Part shown: piece by piece, positions 20,549 to 31,174 of the stretch
Layout of the letters: the number at the start of each line of letters is the position of its first letter
Position numbering within the stretch: position 1 is the first letter of the stretch
Origin: Pseudocercospora fijiensis CIRAD86
Taxonomy: Eukaryota; Ascomycota; Dothideomycetes; Mycosphaerellales; Mycosphaerellaceae
Direction of reading: 5' to 3'
NCBI RefSeq assembly: GCF_000340215.1
Contig: NW_006921549.1
Span: 566,001 to 630,000 of the forward strand
DNA: 64,000 nucleotides
Made by a program: the position numbers and the translations under genes
Notes under the pieces: generated by a model
Told to the model about the DNA's origin: nothing
Database searches by the model: none
Seen by the model: only the letters and a program-made list of their open reading frames with translations

Positions 20549-22179
20549 TCTTCAGATTGTCCGCCATCGAGGCTCCAAGTCAACGCTCATCTGCAAACGA
20601 GCAATACATTACTCGAGCGTGTGAAACTCCCCAGAACCGTGGAACACAATGCTCGGCCTTCTAAAAGAAGGTCACCTGCGAGACTAGCTATAGAGTATCA
20701 ATGGCAACAAGACTGCGAGATTAAAGATGTTTACCGCCGCAGCACAGCTCCGCCATCGGCAATCTCAGGCCTTTTTTCGAATTGAAAGAGCAGAACTGGA
20801 GGTCTGGGTCAGGATCTCACGAGCTGACGATGCACCATCGCTTTCCGGCTAACTCAAAGTATCAATCATATAAACATCGCAATGCCAATTAGGCACCCCA
20901 TCAGATACCTCTTTGGCAACAGACACTCAATAGGACCGCAATGGATTGTATTGAGAGCCTCCTATCTAGGGAAAATCGAGAGCGAACATCGGAGACCTGC
21001 GAGAGTCGAGCTGAAATCAGCTTGGGCGAGGTCAGAAGCGGAATTTGGCACGATTCACCTCATGTGACAGGCGGGACGTTGGCGACAATTTGGTTCATGT
21101 GTGCCTCGAGCAAGAGTTTGCCTGCCCGTGGTGGTGGTCGTGACTGACGTGACAGGCGGGTACTCCGTGTCAGTCGTGGTCGTTTTCGTGGTCAAGGTCT
21201 CAGTGTGAAGAACATGATCACGCTCCTGGAGGTGTCTTCGGGCTCGGGAACACTGGAAGTGGCGAATGGAACCTTCAGAAGTGCTTCGCGTAATCGAGGT
21301 TGTGAGCGGAGCAGACGATCTTGGCACATCAGAAGTTGGCCACAAAGATTGACTGCTGCTGCTCAGATGCGGGACTTGCGTGATCTTCGCCCCAAAAGTG
21401 CGGCTACACAATCGACTGAAACTTGACATTGATCTTCTTGTCGAGCATGAAGGTTGGGTTCTTCTTCTTGGCTTCTGCGCTGGAGTATTCTCTGTAATCG
21501 CCCAGAATCGCTTATGGCCTGGGATGTGTGACTGCCATAGTCCAGGCGAAACCACACGGCTGGAGGCAGTAATGGCACTGGAAGCGAACTTCACCTGTGA
21601 CGCTATCACCGTGGTTGCCCTGAGGTTGGCCATCGATGGCATCCGCTTCACATGTCGCGCCATTGGTATCGTCCTCATGGCGCTGGCGAACCTCCTGGCG
21701 TTGGCGATCAGTCGCAACCGCTTCAAGCACTGCGCCATCGACCTGATTGATCTGGAGCTGACGCGCCTCATTCAGCTTGTTCTGGAACACCCGGCGTGCC
21801 TCGTTTTCTCAACGTTCCAGCGCCGTCCTTCCCGCCAGCCTTGAAGTTTCGCTGGGACTGTATTGGTGACATCGCAGCCCATACATGTAAGCGCTATCGA
21901 TGAGGTTGCCTCCCGAAAACGCGCAGATGAGCGACAGATGCGTGCTGATGCTGTTGTGGATGAGAGCCGCCGGTGTGATTAGCCCAGAGGAGCTGCAATG
22001 CTCCTGGCGCTCAACGTTTGCGTTCAAGGACTGCCTCTGCCCCAATGCTGTCAGCTCGGCGAGCCGATCATTCCCTATAACGTTGAAGACCACTGCTGGG
22101 GGTAGGTATGCATGTACGGCGTCTACAGCATCCGTGGTGAAGGTCACACTGCCGATCTGGTCCCAACCGAGAGGATGGA
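20549..22179. other. Intergenic, with possible degraded transposon sequence at the right end
   Basis: No intact gene. Minus-strand frames between about 21,500 and 22,180 continue the direction of the gypsy relic at 22,180-22,450 but show no RNase H or integrase motif that I can name. Confidence 0.4.
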
Positions 22180-22450
22180 GGACGTCACAACGACGCATGA
22201 GTAACGTGGCCGACGGACAACCTAGAAAGGTCTTTTCGGGGCTGATGCTGATGCGGACGGCATCCAGCACGCGGAAACGGCTTCCAAATGGTGCAGCTGC
22301 TCCTCCAAAGTCTTCGAAAACATCGTAATATCGTCAATGTGCGCTCGTGCGACTCCGCGGCAATCTCGCAGTAGGCGGTCCAGTTTCGCTGCACGAATTT
22401 GACGCTGTTCGAGGATCCTATGAGCGCGCCGAGCGGTAAAGCCGACATGG
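22180..22450 (-). pseudogene. Ty3/gypsy reverse transcriptase relic
   Basis: Three overlapping minus-strand frames together give a reverse-transcriptase stretch: SSNSVKFVQR, then LDRLLRDCRGVARAHIDDI with FSKTLEEQLHHL, then ISISPEKTFLG followed by PSATLL. This is the order around the catalytic (Y/H)IDD box and the following ISPxKxFLG motif of gypsy-type polymerases. In the catalytic box the usual aromatic residue is His. Two frameshifts break it. CA and TG are at normal levels, so it has not been through the RIP seen in region 1. Confidence 0.75.
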
Positions 22451-22987
22451 TCGCCACAACAATCGAAATCGCCATTGTCGACGCAACCTCCACCACCCTT
22501 ACGCAACCGGCCGCAGCCTGCCTCAGAGCCGCCATCTGACCCAATACAACCAGCTGCGAAACCAGCTTCGGAACAACCACAACCTCTAGCAGCCTGCGCC
22601 ACTGCGGTGATCTCAATCTCGATCACCACCGCCTTCACGCAGCCGAACACACCGAGAGTGAGAGAACGAGCTGGAGAGCGCCGGGCTCGCGCGAATGAGA
22701 TTCTGTAGACCAACGACTTCCTGGACAGACATGCGATGCGAGTCCTCGCACACACCGGCGTCGAATCTGTCACCTGAATAGTGTCACGTCAGATGGGACG
22801 ATGTCGAGAAGATCTGTCGTTCCTTGTTCTCGGCAAACACACCTTTGTCCTTCACTGCAGGCCTTTCTTTGTTTCCCACATAGCTGCTTGTGCTCTTGTC
22901 CTTGTTCTCCTGAGTCGCACAGTTGTAGCGCATCTTGTTTGGCGTGATTTCGTCGAGGGGTTGCTCAGATGTGTGTTGACTCGAGTG
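22451..22987. other. No gene seen
   Basis: The minus-strand frame upstream of the reverse-transcriptase relic turns into Gly/Ala/Cys-rich low complexity and cannot be followed as pol. No other feature. Confidence 0.4.
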
Positions 22988-23620
22988 TCAGTTTGCTAGA
23001 GAAAGCTCAGTGCCACTTCCTAGGCGAACGTCAGCGGTAGGAACAGCATCATCATTGATCAGGAATGATGAGAGCGGCCCGATCGGTTGGATCGCACGAC
23101 GATTGTTGACTGACCAAGTTTCACTCCGACTTGACCACACCTGTTCCGCGGTCCTGATTGCCCACTTGCAGTAGAGTGTGGACCAGTCTCTGGAATCCGT
23201 GAAGTCATAGGTTACATGGAGGTCGTAGAAGATTTGTAGCTTTCCTTCGTGCTCCATGTCTCGTTTCGCCTTTGCGTCGCTCAGGTTATGGTCGATGGAG
23301 CGCTCGATATCAGTGAGGGACTCCTTGTTCGCCTGACGATGCAGGTTCTCATGGGCTGACTGTATATGAACTCTGAGACTCATCACAGAATCGGACACTC
23401 ATACGGTAAGCCATCTCGATCCATCACCAATCTCCTTCGAGTGCTGCGAGTTCGAGGCTGGCAGTGTCCTTCTTATGCGGCCCACATGCGCGGTTTGCCG
23501 CCGCGCCGCCATTGCCAGGCTCTTTTTCTGTGTTCTTTGGGACGTTACGTGAGCGGCATGAGGGCTTGACTCAATCTCTTCGGCGGCCTGGTCTGGAACG
23601 TCTCGATATGCTGGGTCCAT
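22988..23620 (-). CDS. Hypothetical protein, likely two exons
   Basis: The best-supported part is the second exon (23,359-22,988), a coherent 123-aa tail containing KLQIFYDLHVTYDFTDSRDW. It can be joined in phase to an ATG frame at 23,620-23,405 by a 45-bp intron (23,404-23,360, GTATGA to TACAG), giving 195 aa. Alternatively a single exon starts at ATG 23,383 (131 aa). The first exon has weak composition and the intron is at the lower size limit for fungi, so the short model is a fair rival. No known domain, signal peptide or membrane segment. Confidence 0.4.
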
Positions 23621-25430
23621 AGCAAGTGTTGCGTTGTGTCGGTGGCATGCGTTCCGCTAGCCTTGACGACCTCTTGAGGGACGAAGGGAGAGATGGTGAT
23701 GACGAGAACGGGGAGGCAACTCTGCGAATGTCTCATCGTTCCTCATGCGCAGGGCAGGCACTCCAATTCTGTGGGCGCGGAGAAGATGCGAGATGCGACA
23801 CGCTGGCAGGGTTCGGGCACGGGCCGAGACCCTTGATTCCGCAGGGCAAGTGCAATGGGCCGCCGCATTTTCCAACACAAGTAGACGCCGCAGCAACTTC
23901 ACCAACTCGACTCCCAACCGAACTCCTACTTCTACGCATCGACATCAAAGCAAGGGTCGGGTCCAAGAGAGTCCTTCCTGGCTGTGAGGCTTCGAAATCA
24001 ATGCCCACTGGAATTCGAAGCCGTCGCTGCGAGTCGGGCTCGCTGAAAGAAACAGGCTCGATATTCTATGGCGCAAGCTTGTAACCGGCCTACGCAAATC
24101 AGAAAAGGCTGCAGGTGTTCATTGCCAATCCACCTTCCGCTGCAGGAAACATGAATAAACATTTTGTGCTCAACTGCAACCTCGCTTATTCTAGGGCCAT
24201 CTCGTTTGTAGTGAAAGCGCGGCCGTCGTGGCTTTGAGAAGCCTTTGACAACAGTTGCCCGAGTCTGTGACAATCGAACAAAATCCCATCCGCAACGAGG
24301 AGCGCGATGTCTGTCACAGCGCTATCGATGAAAATACCATCAGGGCCCGCGCAGGCTTGGCGCTTGCATTGTCTGGTCATGGGCGAGCCGTCTTCCCTCG
24401 TCACGTTCTTCTTAAGTTCTCATCGAATGGTTGGAAAGAGCCTACCCTCCCTGACCGCCAACCACGCAGGAAAACTCCTCGCCCTCAAACAGCAAGGGGG
24501 CGAAATGGAGGTAGGAAACGTCACTCCAGAGCTGCCAAGTGCGAGTGTCATCCGAATCTGCTCATTACCAACACGTTATTACGCGGAGAAGCAGACAGTC
24601 CTGGAGTGAAGGGCGGCTTTCTTCTTTCTAATGTCATATGCTCGTGCGGCATGATGCTTCAGCCACCGGCTTCCAAACAGCACACCACCAACACTTTCAG
24701 TCCTCACATTTGCTCACAAGCTGCATCTGCACAAGCGTCAAGGATCAGACGTCTATCATTATCAATGTCAGCGATCCCGTTCATACACTGCCTTGACTTC
24801 ATGTGATCTGAAAACCAGGCTCCCGGCATGACTGTCAATGCCATCCTCGTTTGCTACGACTGCCGCAGGAACATTGTCCTTAGCGGACAACACACATAGA
24901 CCGATCCAAGCAAGCAACTGCCCGAAACCACGAATCTCGACTCAGCTACCTTTGTGAAATGCCACTCTAGTCTATCTCCCGGATTCGCGTCCGCGGCTAC
25001 TACGGCGAACGCAAGTCACAGTTCAGGAAGTTGATGAGAAGTTAGGAGACATGATCGGCGTAGAGTTGTGTCTCGCTTTGGGAGATCTTATCCTGCCCCA
25101 TGCGGTACTAGACAGTAGTTTGCAGGGTTTGTCGACTTATACAAGCAAGGCAAATGGAGAGGCCTCATCATCATTGGGTGTAACCTATTCGTTCGCAACA
25201 TCAAGCCGAGCACTGAGATGTGGAGTCTCGTCGACGGCCGCTGCGCACGCCCATGTAGTATGAGTGGGCCCAAAGAAGCGGCATGAGACGGCGTGGAGAT
25301 CTTTCATTTGCTTACGGCGACACGAAAGGGCATCGAAAACTGCATATCCGACTGGCTTTGGTGTAATTGGCTTGAGCTTGTGCCTCTCCGGTATCAGCAC
25401 CAACATCACATATAGACTCACGGCACTGTT
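23621..25430. other. Intergenic with one family A repeat copy
   Basis: Many short ORFs on both strands but no supported gene. A partial copy of dispersed repeat family A lies at 24,431-24,510. Confidence 0.4.
24431..24510 (+). repeat. Dispersed repeat family A, partial copy
   Basis: It begins TTGGAAAGAGCCTACC and continues to GCCCTCAAACAGCAAGGGGG and GAAATGGAGGTAG. The same order occurs at 43.1, 47.0, 59.3 and 61.9 kb. Confidence 0.7.
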
Positions 25431-25500
25431 ACGAACTTTCACGAACTTTCACGGCCTTTCACGAACATTCACGCCTTTTCACGCCCTTTTACGACCCTTC
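25431..25500 (+). repeat. Decamer array, 7 x 10 bp
   Basis: Seven consecutive 10-bp units of the form ACGAACTTTC, with variants such as ACGGCCTTTC and ACGCCCTTTT, without any indel. Confidence 0.92.
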
Positions 25501-25909
25501 CAGGCTAAACAAGGAAGCGTCGGAGAAGACTCAAGCGAAACAAAAGCAGTCAGAGCCAAGGAGCAAGTCGCAGGTATACTTGGGCTTAAAGATAGGCTCG
25601 AGGTAGGGCTTTTTGGTATGTACTTGCCTTGGACTCCATCACTTTTCGCCTACTCGTCTCCACGATCGAGATGATCTGGCCACGGATTTTCGTTCGGGGT
25701 GGCCCACCGATGCGGAAGAGGTGAGGGCAGAGCATCGAGGCTACATCAGGTCCTGGGTCTGAGTCACGCCGGAGGAAGTGGGAAGTATATTCGATATGTG
25801 GAACGTACAATTTGGTCGCCAGGACATGAATCGTATCAGCATGGAGATCTTGCGCTGACGAGTGATGCAGGCCTTTCGCCATGAAAAGAGACCGAAGGAA
25901 TCACAGGTT

Positions 25910-26150
25910 CGATAGATGGACAGCTTTGATTCTGCGCCATATTTGTCTGGACTTTTCCTGCTCTCTTTCCCCTACGCTCAATTCTTGTGCTTATTCCTCC
26001 TCCAGCCCGCGAAGCATAGTGTCGATAGATGGAACGCCCTGATTCTGCGCCACATTTGTTTTGATCTTTTCCTGTTCTCTTTCCCGTACGCTCAATTCTC
26101 TCGTCACGGAACGCCCGCTCATTCTTCCTCCTGCTCGCCAGGCGCAGTCT
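25910..26150 (+). repeat. Tandem duplication, units of 113 and 128 bp
   Basis: CGATAGATGGA starts at 25,910, 26,023 and 26,151. The two units share GATTCTGCGCCA, CTCTCTTTCCC or its variant, and TACGCTCAATTCT. The second has an insertion near its end. Confidence 0.85.
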
Positions 26151-27462
26151 CGATAGATGGAAGGCTTACCAAAGTGCACAATTCAAGGAAGGTGTATGAT
26201 GTTGTTCCAAGGCGTCTTTCGTGGGAATCTTTTCTCGCGAGTGCTATCCGCATGCGGGTCGAGTCACTCCCCGCATCTGCTCGGCGGCACAGAGGATGAA
26301 TACGCTGAGTGGTGGAATGGTATTTGCTGGAGTTGCAGCTGGAATCAAGATGAAATACGATGTCGATGGAGTGCGAGAGGATGTTCTGGAGAGATGGACT
26401 CTGCAAACGATCGGCTCGGCTCGGCTCGGCTCTGGACGAAGGCAAGCGCAAGGCGACGACATCAGTCTGCTTCAGCACACATCGACATGCAGCCCAATGC
26501 AGGCACACGCGGGCACAGGGATGATCATGGAGGATCGACAGGGCGATGGGCGATGAACGACAGTTCGCAGCACGTGAACGATGGTTTGCAGCGATGGATG
26601 TAACCACTCCACTCCACTTCACCTTACCTCACCTCACCTTACACATTGAACCGACTTCCACCTCCACCACACCACACCACACCATACACCACCGCCCTTC
26701 AAACCACATCGTCCGCGAAAGTCAGCCTTCGCCGCCCGCCCACGCCTCGCCTCGCCTGGCCCACCGGATTCGTTTGCACTTCGACGGCAGCAGCGCTCGC
26801 GACTGAAACTGCATCTGCATGTCTCGGCTGACTTCCATCCGCCTCTTCGCCTGCTCTCCATTGCCTGCGCGACTCCTGCTGCCATCGCGGCGCCGATAGA
26901 TGGACATTGGACGGTGCGCGACGGCGGCAGTGAAGGGCCTGCACATTTCCATCAATTTCCCCGTCTGCTGGACCATACCCTGCGTCCCAATCCTCCACCG
27001 CCCTGCCCTATCTGGCGTCTCTCGCGAACAGGTGTCTGACGCACCTTCATACTTCCGACGACTCTGGTGGTTTTGAACATCACAGCCATTGACGGGCCCG
27101 AGACATTTGGGACTCGATTGAATCGCTCGTCTTCTCATTTCGACCCTCCACCATCAATTGAGACGCAGAATTCACGTTCTCTATGTCGTATGTCGGTCAC
27201 AGTCGTGCGCAAACACCGGCACTGGCCCATCGCATCGCATCGCATGGCATGGCGATCAAGCGGCAATGCGCGCCAACGGGAAGGTGGATGATGCATGCAA
27301 AGCATCCAGCTTCGTGCAGTGAAGTCCAGTGCAGGCCGCAATGGTCATCGATGGCCATTGATGGGTGGTGAACGCATTCTTCGTTTGACTGTCTTTCTCG
27401 CCCAAAGATCAACACATATCACTGGACTCTCTTTCGTGACCAAACATCGCTACATACCTTTG
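26151..27462. other. Upstream region of the Zn2Cys6 gene; simple repeats
   Basis: No gene seen. It contains (CGGCT)4 at about 26,413-26,432, an ACCAC-type repeat at about 26,663-26,692 and a GCATC-type repeat near 27,228-27,250. The promoter of the downstream gene should lie here, but no clear TATA box was identified. Confidence 0.4.
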
Positions 27463-28783
27463 ATGCCCTTCGGTCCCGCTGCTATGGCCGCCTCATTGCC
27501 GCCGCTCAGTGACGCTGCCTACTACAACCCTACCAATTGCCCGGTTGCTGCAAAACTGTGTAGCACACTCCACGCCGTCAGTGCTCTTGGGAACAGCATC
27601 ACTGCCGAGAAAGTCCTGCGTCACCTACTCAGCGATCTCCATGGAACCATCTCGGCCGCTTCGCCACAAGCACCAGCTTTGACAACTTTACCAGGCACAC
27701 TGCAAAACAACGATGAGTGGGCCAAGGACCAGCTATCCCTGCACTTCCCCTCCGTCCTCTCGAACACGAAAGCATGTCGAGAGTGTAAGAGGAGAAAGAA
27801 AAGATGCGTTTTCTCAAGAGCGAATAGTATGTTCGGCTACGCTCTGCTGTTGATTTGCTTTCTCTTTTGCTGACTGCATGCCCTTAGGCCATACATGTGA
27901 CGACTGTACTAGGAGAGGCTGCGACTGTGAGCCGATCCCGCAACCACCTCCGAAAGCTGGCAGCAAGAGGAAGAGAGTGGAGCCCTCTATTGCTGATAGT
28001 GGACCTATGCCGTGCAAGAAGACGGCATTGAACCACGCTCTTCCCCCTGGCAATTGGGCAGAGCCGCCACAGTTCAGCGCACATGTTTGGAATGCTGCTG
28101 GCAAGCATGGAAGCAGACCAGTGGTCGGAGGTGAGCTCCTTGGGTTGGATCCGTCTCCGACCACTGGAGCAGGCGTGGACTTCGGACATTACAAGCCTGG
28201 AAGCTCCTACCACGCTCCCGACCAGTATGGTAGCGCCATGGTGCCTCGCGGTCTGTCCAGTCAGAACCTTCTACCAGCTTCATTCGGCAGCGCTTGTCGA
28301 GCGAGCGAGAACTTCGGACGCCACAACCCTGGAAGCTCCGACAATGCTTTCGACCAGTATGGTAGCGCTGTGGTGCCTCTCGGTCTGTCCAGTGAGAACT
28401 TTCTACCAGATTCCGGCAGCGCATGTCCACCATCCTCCTGCGGCAGCATCTTTGCAAATGCACTGGGTACAAAAAATCACATCTCTGCCAATGGAAATCG
28501 ATCTCCCGAAGACATCACGAACCCGGATCATCAAGAAGCTGCTACCACAGTGCGGGGCGGCTCCATGGCAAACCAGTTTTTTCCTGCGATTCACGATACC
28601 AGGGCGGTGCGGGAGCTCGGCAACAGTGACCAAGACGATACCGACGAGCTGGCTGCATTGGCCTTCGATCCCGGTCATGCAGCGCCACACCAGTCACCCG
28701 AAATCGGTCTTGCGGAACTAGAAGACCTGGACACGTCGTGGCTTGACGATTTCACCTCGTCCCAGAGCCGGAAAAGAACATAA
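27463..28783 (+). CDS. Zn2Cys6 transcription factor, two exons, 419 aa
   Basis: Exons are 27,463-27,826 and 27,888-28,783. The 61-bp intron has GTATGT, a GCTGAC branch site and CTTAG, and splicing restores the frame. The zinc cluster spans residues about 104-138: CRECKRRKKRC (CX2CX6C) before the intron and CDDCTRRGCDC after it. Such proteins bind DNA in the nucleus as fungal regulators. The cluster is unusually far from the N-terminus, and no fungal-specific middle homology domain is obvious. Residues about 218-299 hold two copies of a segment of about 40 aa with DQYGSA and a GLSS(Q/E)N motif. The C-terminus is acidic. The start could instead be the in-frame ATG at 27,484. Targets cannot be inferred. 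Confidence 0.85.
27827..27887 (+). other. Intron splitting the zinc cluster
   Basis: GTATGT donor, CTGAC branch site 15 bp before the end, TTAG acceptor. It falls between the third and fourth cluster cysteines, so unspliced mRNA would lose DNA binding. Confidence 0.85.
28178..28420 (+). repeat. In-frame two-copy repeat in the Zn2Cys6 gene
   Basis: Copies of about 120 bp (from 28,178 and from 28,308) share ACTTCGGAC, CCTGGAAGCTCC, GACCAGTATGGTAGCGC and GGTCTGTCCAGT. Differences are mostly substitutions plus a small codon-sized gap. Confidence 0.85.
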
Positions 28784-29428
28784 TCGGCAGGAGATCAAGC
28801 ATGCTCTGAGATCTAACACGGTGGTATAGAACGGGCGTGGAAGTGCTTCAACGCCATCTATCTGCATAATTCTCGTTCACGTCTCTCGATTGCTTGCTTC
28901 TTGGTTCGACCTTGACAAGAAATCTCAACTCCTGAGTCTGTCGTTTCTACCAGGTCTCGGCTCGGGAGTCTCAGCACTCTTTTTTCCCCATTCCTGACAG
29001 GAGGGTGGTCATGAAGCCCAATCTTACTGAGATTATGCAGTAGCGAAATAGATGAGACGATCATCGCTCATGCCTCAGCCTCAGCCTCAGCCTTGCCGCC
29101 TTTGAGCAGAAGCACCGTTGGTGGAAACACTATCCATGGCTGAGACATATCTGCATCAAAACGCGACGCTTGCCTAAAACCACCCAACTCCATCTCACAT
29201 TTCATTGTTTCATTTCCCTTTTTTCCCCAGGCTGAGATACAGCTGCATCATATATGCGCCACGATTGTCTGAAAGAACATGAGTCCTTCACAAGTCTCGT
29301 TTTCCGAGTGCCCGCCGATTTTCCTACATAAAACCGAATTTTCCCGTCCCAGTCGGTTCTTGCGTTCTTCCATCTGCACACGACGACAGACACCACCTCG
29401 ACGAACCCATCATCGTCATCAACTCACA
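28784..29428. other. Intergenic; short duplication before the next gene
   Basis: No gene. Two similar stretches begin GGCTGAGA at about 29,137 and 29,230 and both run through CTGCATCA. A pyrimidine-rich tract TTTCCCTTTTTTCCCCAG lies at about 29,213-29,230. Confidence 0.45.
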
Positions 29429-30934
29429 ATGCAGCCGCAACAAAACCCTCAGCAAAGTTCGAAGCAAGCTGCCCAACCACCGCCACCCAACCCACAGTCA
29501 CCTCTAGCACCACCACAGCAACAGCAACACCAACAAGGAAAAGGAAACATCCGTCTTCTGGACCAAGTCACGCGCCAATATGAGGAAGCCCTCAGCAAAG
29601 CACTCAACCTCAACGCCAAACGCGCATTTTTCGCCAGCGTCAGACGCCTCCCGTCCTCACGAAACGACCTGAAGTTGATCTTCTGGCACACACTCGAACG
29701 TCTCAGCAGGATGCTGCATTCCTGGTACTTCCTGGTCATCTTCTACATAGTGGTCGCCGGCCTAGGAGGTTTGTCTCTGTCGTGGATTCTAGTCAAGGTC
29801 ACCGTCGGCTTGTGCGGGACGCACACGGTGGCGCACGGGAGTCACCTGTTCAGTTCTTGGATCCTCCGAAGGCCGGAGCTCGACCTGTGTGACTCGATCA
29901 AGGTCTTTTCCGAAGGGCTGAATCCGTATTTCTTTCCGTCGGTCGTCACAACATCCGGCGCAGAAGGAGGCGGCAGCAACAACAGCACTGGTTTGAGAGC
30001 GTACCGTGTTGATACCGACCTGCTCCTCTCACTCTCCGTCAAGCACTACGCCAGCCTCACCCACCTGGGGCCCCAGATCATCGACTTATGCGCTCTCGTG
30101 AACACCGCTGCCATACATTCCCACACGATCTACGCTTGGGTCCATGCGAATCCGCACATATTCGCGAAGCATCCCGCGCTGGTGCAGAAGGTCGACGACG
30201 TGAAGCAACAGCTGGGCGAACACAGTGAATTGCTCGACAGCTTCCGGATATCGCTTGAACACCACCTCATCGACGGCCGCCAGCGAGCTCAAGCCCTGCA
30301 CCGCGCCGCCACATCGTGTCTCGAAAACAACAAGAGCCATTGGGAAAGCACGCGGATCTTCATGCGCTTGCTGTACAAGTTCTTTCCGCCCCTCCACGCC
30401 GAAACCGACGACGCCCAGGTCGAGCGAGCCATTTCCCGCTTCCTGCACAACTTTGGCCCCAAGGTGGAGAAAGACTACCGCGTGTCCGACACGCTGAGAT
30501 CGCAGGCGCAGCAGATCCAGTACGAACTCGAAGACTTCGCAGTCCTCCTGGACACCTCGTCAATGTTCGAGAAACGCTGTGTCCCGCGCTCGCTGATTTC
30601 CCAGCTCTTGTCCATGCCTTGGACCTGGTTCTCGTCGTCTCCTATTCCCTGTCTCTCCGTCGACGACTACCTGAAGGGCCAACTTACGTTGCTGCGTGAA
30701 GAGGCTTCCAACGCCTCCAAGACTGTACACACGGTGTGGGAACTTCATAAGGGAGTTCGTGGCCAATTGGATCATATCAAGACGCAAGTTCACAGGGAGA
30801 AATGTCGTGAAAAGAGAGAGAAAGAGGACGGTGAATCGGAGCATATGCAGGTAACCAGTGACGGTTTCCTGGGGAGCATGGAGAGAATACTTCCGAAGAT
30901 TGAGCGTTTGCTGAAGGTTGGAGCTGGGAAATAG
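29429..30934 (+). CDS. Hypothetical membrane protein, 501 aa
   Basis: I chose the ATG at 29,429 (context ACTCACAATGCAG). An in-frame ATG at 29,279 would add 50 residues of uninformative sequence. Residues 1-45 are Gln/Pro-rich. One strong hydrophobic segment (residues about 97-125, including FLVIFYIVVAGLGGLSLSWI) predicts a membrane anchor. The rest is largely helical with many Leu/His and charged residues, ending in a Lys/Glu-rich stretch (KCREKREKEDGESE) that may be a coiled coil. Single exon, ending TAG. No known domain recognised; it reads like a fungus-specific protein. The reading frame is long and clean, so I trust it as a gene. Confidence 0.75.
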   Translation: MQPQQNPQQSSKQAAQPPPPNPQSPLAPPQQQQHQQGKGNIRLLDQVTRQYEEALSKALNLNAKRAFFASVRRLPSSRNDLKLIFWHTLERLSRMLHSWYFLVIFYIVVAGLGGLSLSWILVKVTVGLCGTHTVAHGSHLFSSWILRRPELDLCDSIKVFSEGLNPYFFPSVVTTSGAEGGGSNNSTGLRAYRVDTDLLLSLSVKHYASLTHLGPQIIDLCALVNTAAIHSHTIYAWVHANPHIFAKHPALVQKVDDVKQQLGEHSELLDSFRISLEHHLIDGRQRAQALHRAATSCLENNKSHWESTRIFMRLLYKFFPPLHAETDDAQVERAISRFLHNFGPKVEKDYRVSDTLRSQAQQIQYELEDFAVLLDTSSMFEKRCVPRSLISQLLSMPWTWFSSSPIPCLSVDDYLKGQLTLLREEASNASKTVHTVWELHKGVRGQLDHIKTQVHREKCREKREKEDGESEHMQVTSDGFLGSMERILPKIERLLKVGAGK

Positions 30935-31174
30935 ACAAGGTATGCTGCTAGATCGCCATATAGCTTCCGAAGTATCGCCATGCAGCGTACCGTGTGGCCA
31001 ATCCTCTCTCTCTCCATCATCATCTTTGCTGCAGAGCGAAGGGCGCTGCCTTCTGTCTCACCCACGACCACAAAATTGCCCGAGCCACAACGACGGCCAA
31101 TCGAAAGCTGACACAGTTACCATTCAATGTGAAGTGTTGGAAATTCGGCCATCGAATTATCGACGGCTCGGAGA

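Noticed and set aside
21055..21771. Minus-strand 238-codon ORF rich in Arg, Ser and Thr
   Set aside because: Composition is typical of an out-of-frame reading, ending in a Thr-repeat from simple sequence. No domain, no splice signals, and several competing frames on both strands.
24255..24806. Plus-strand 183-codon ORF
   Set aside because: It runs through a family A repeat and has no coding character outside it.
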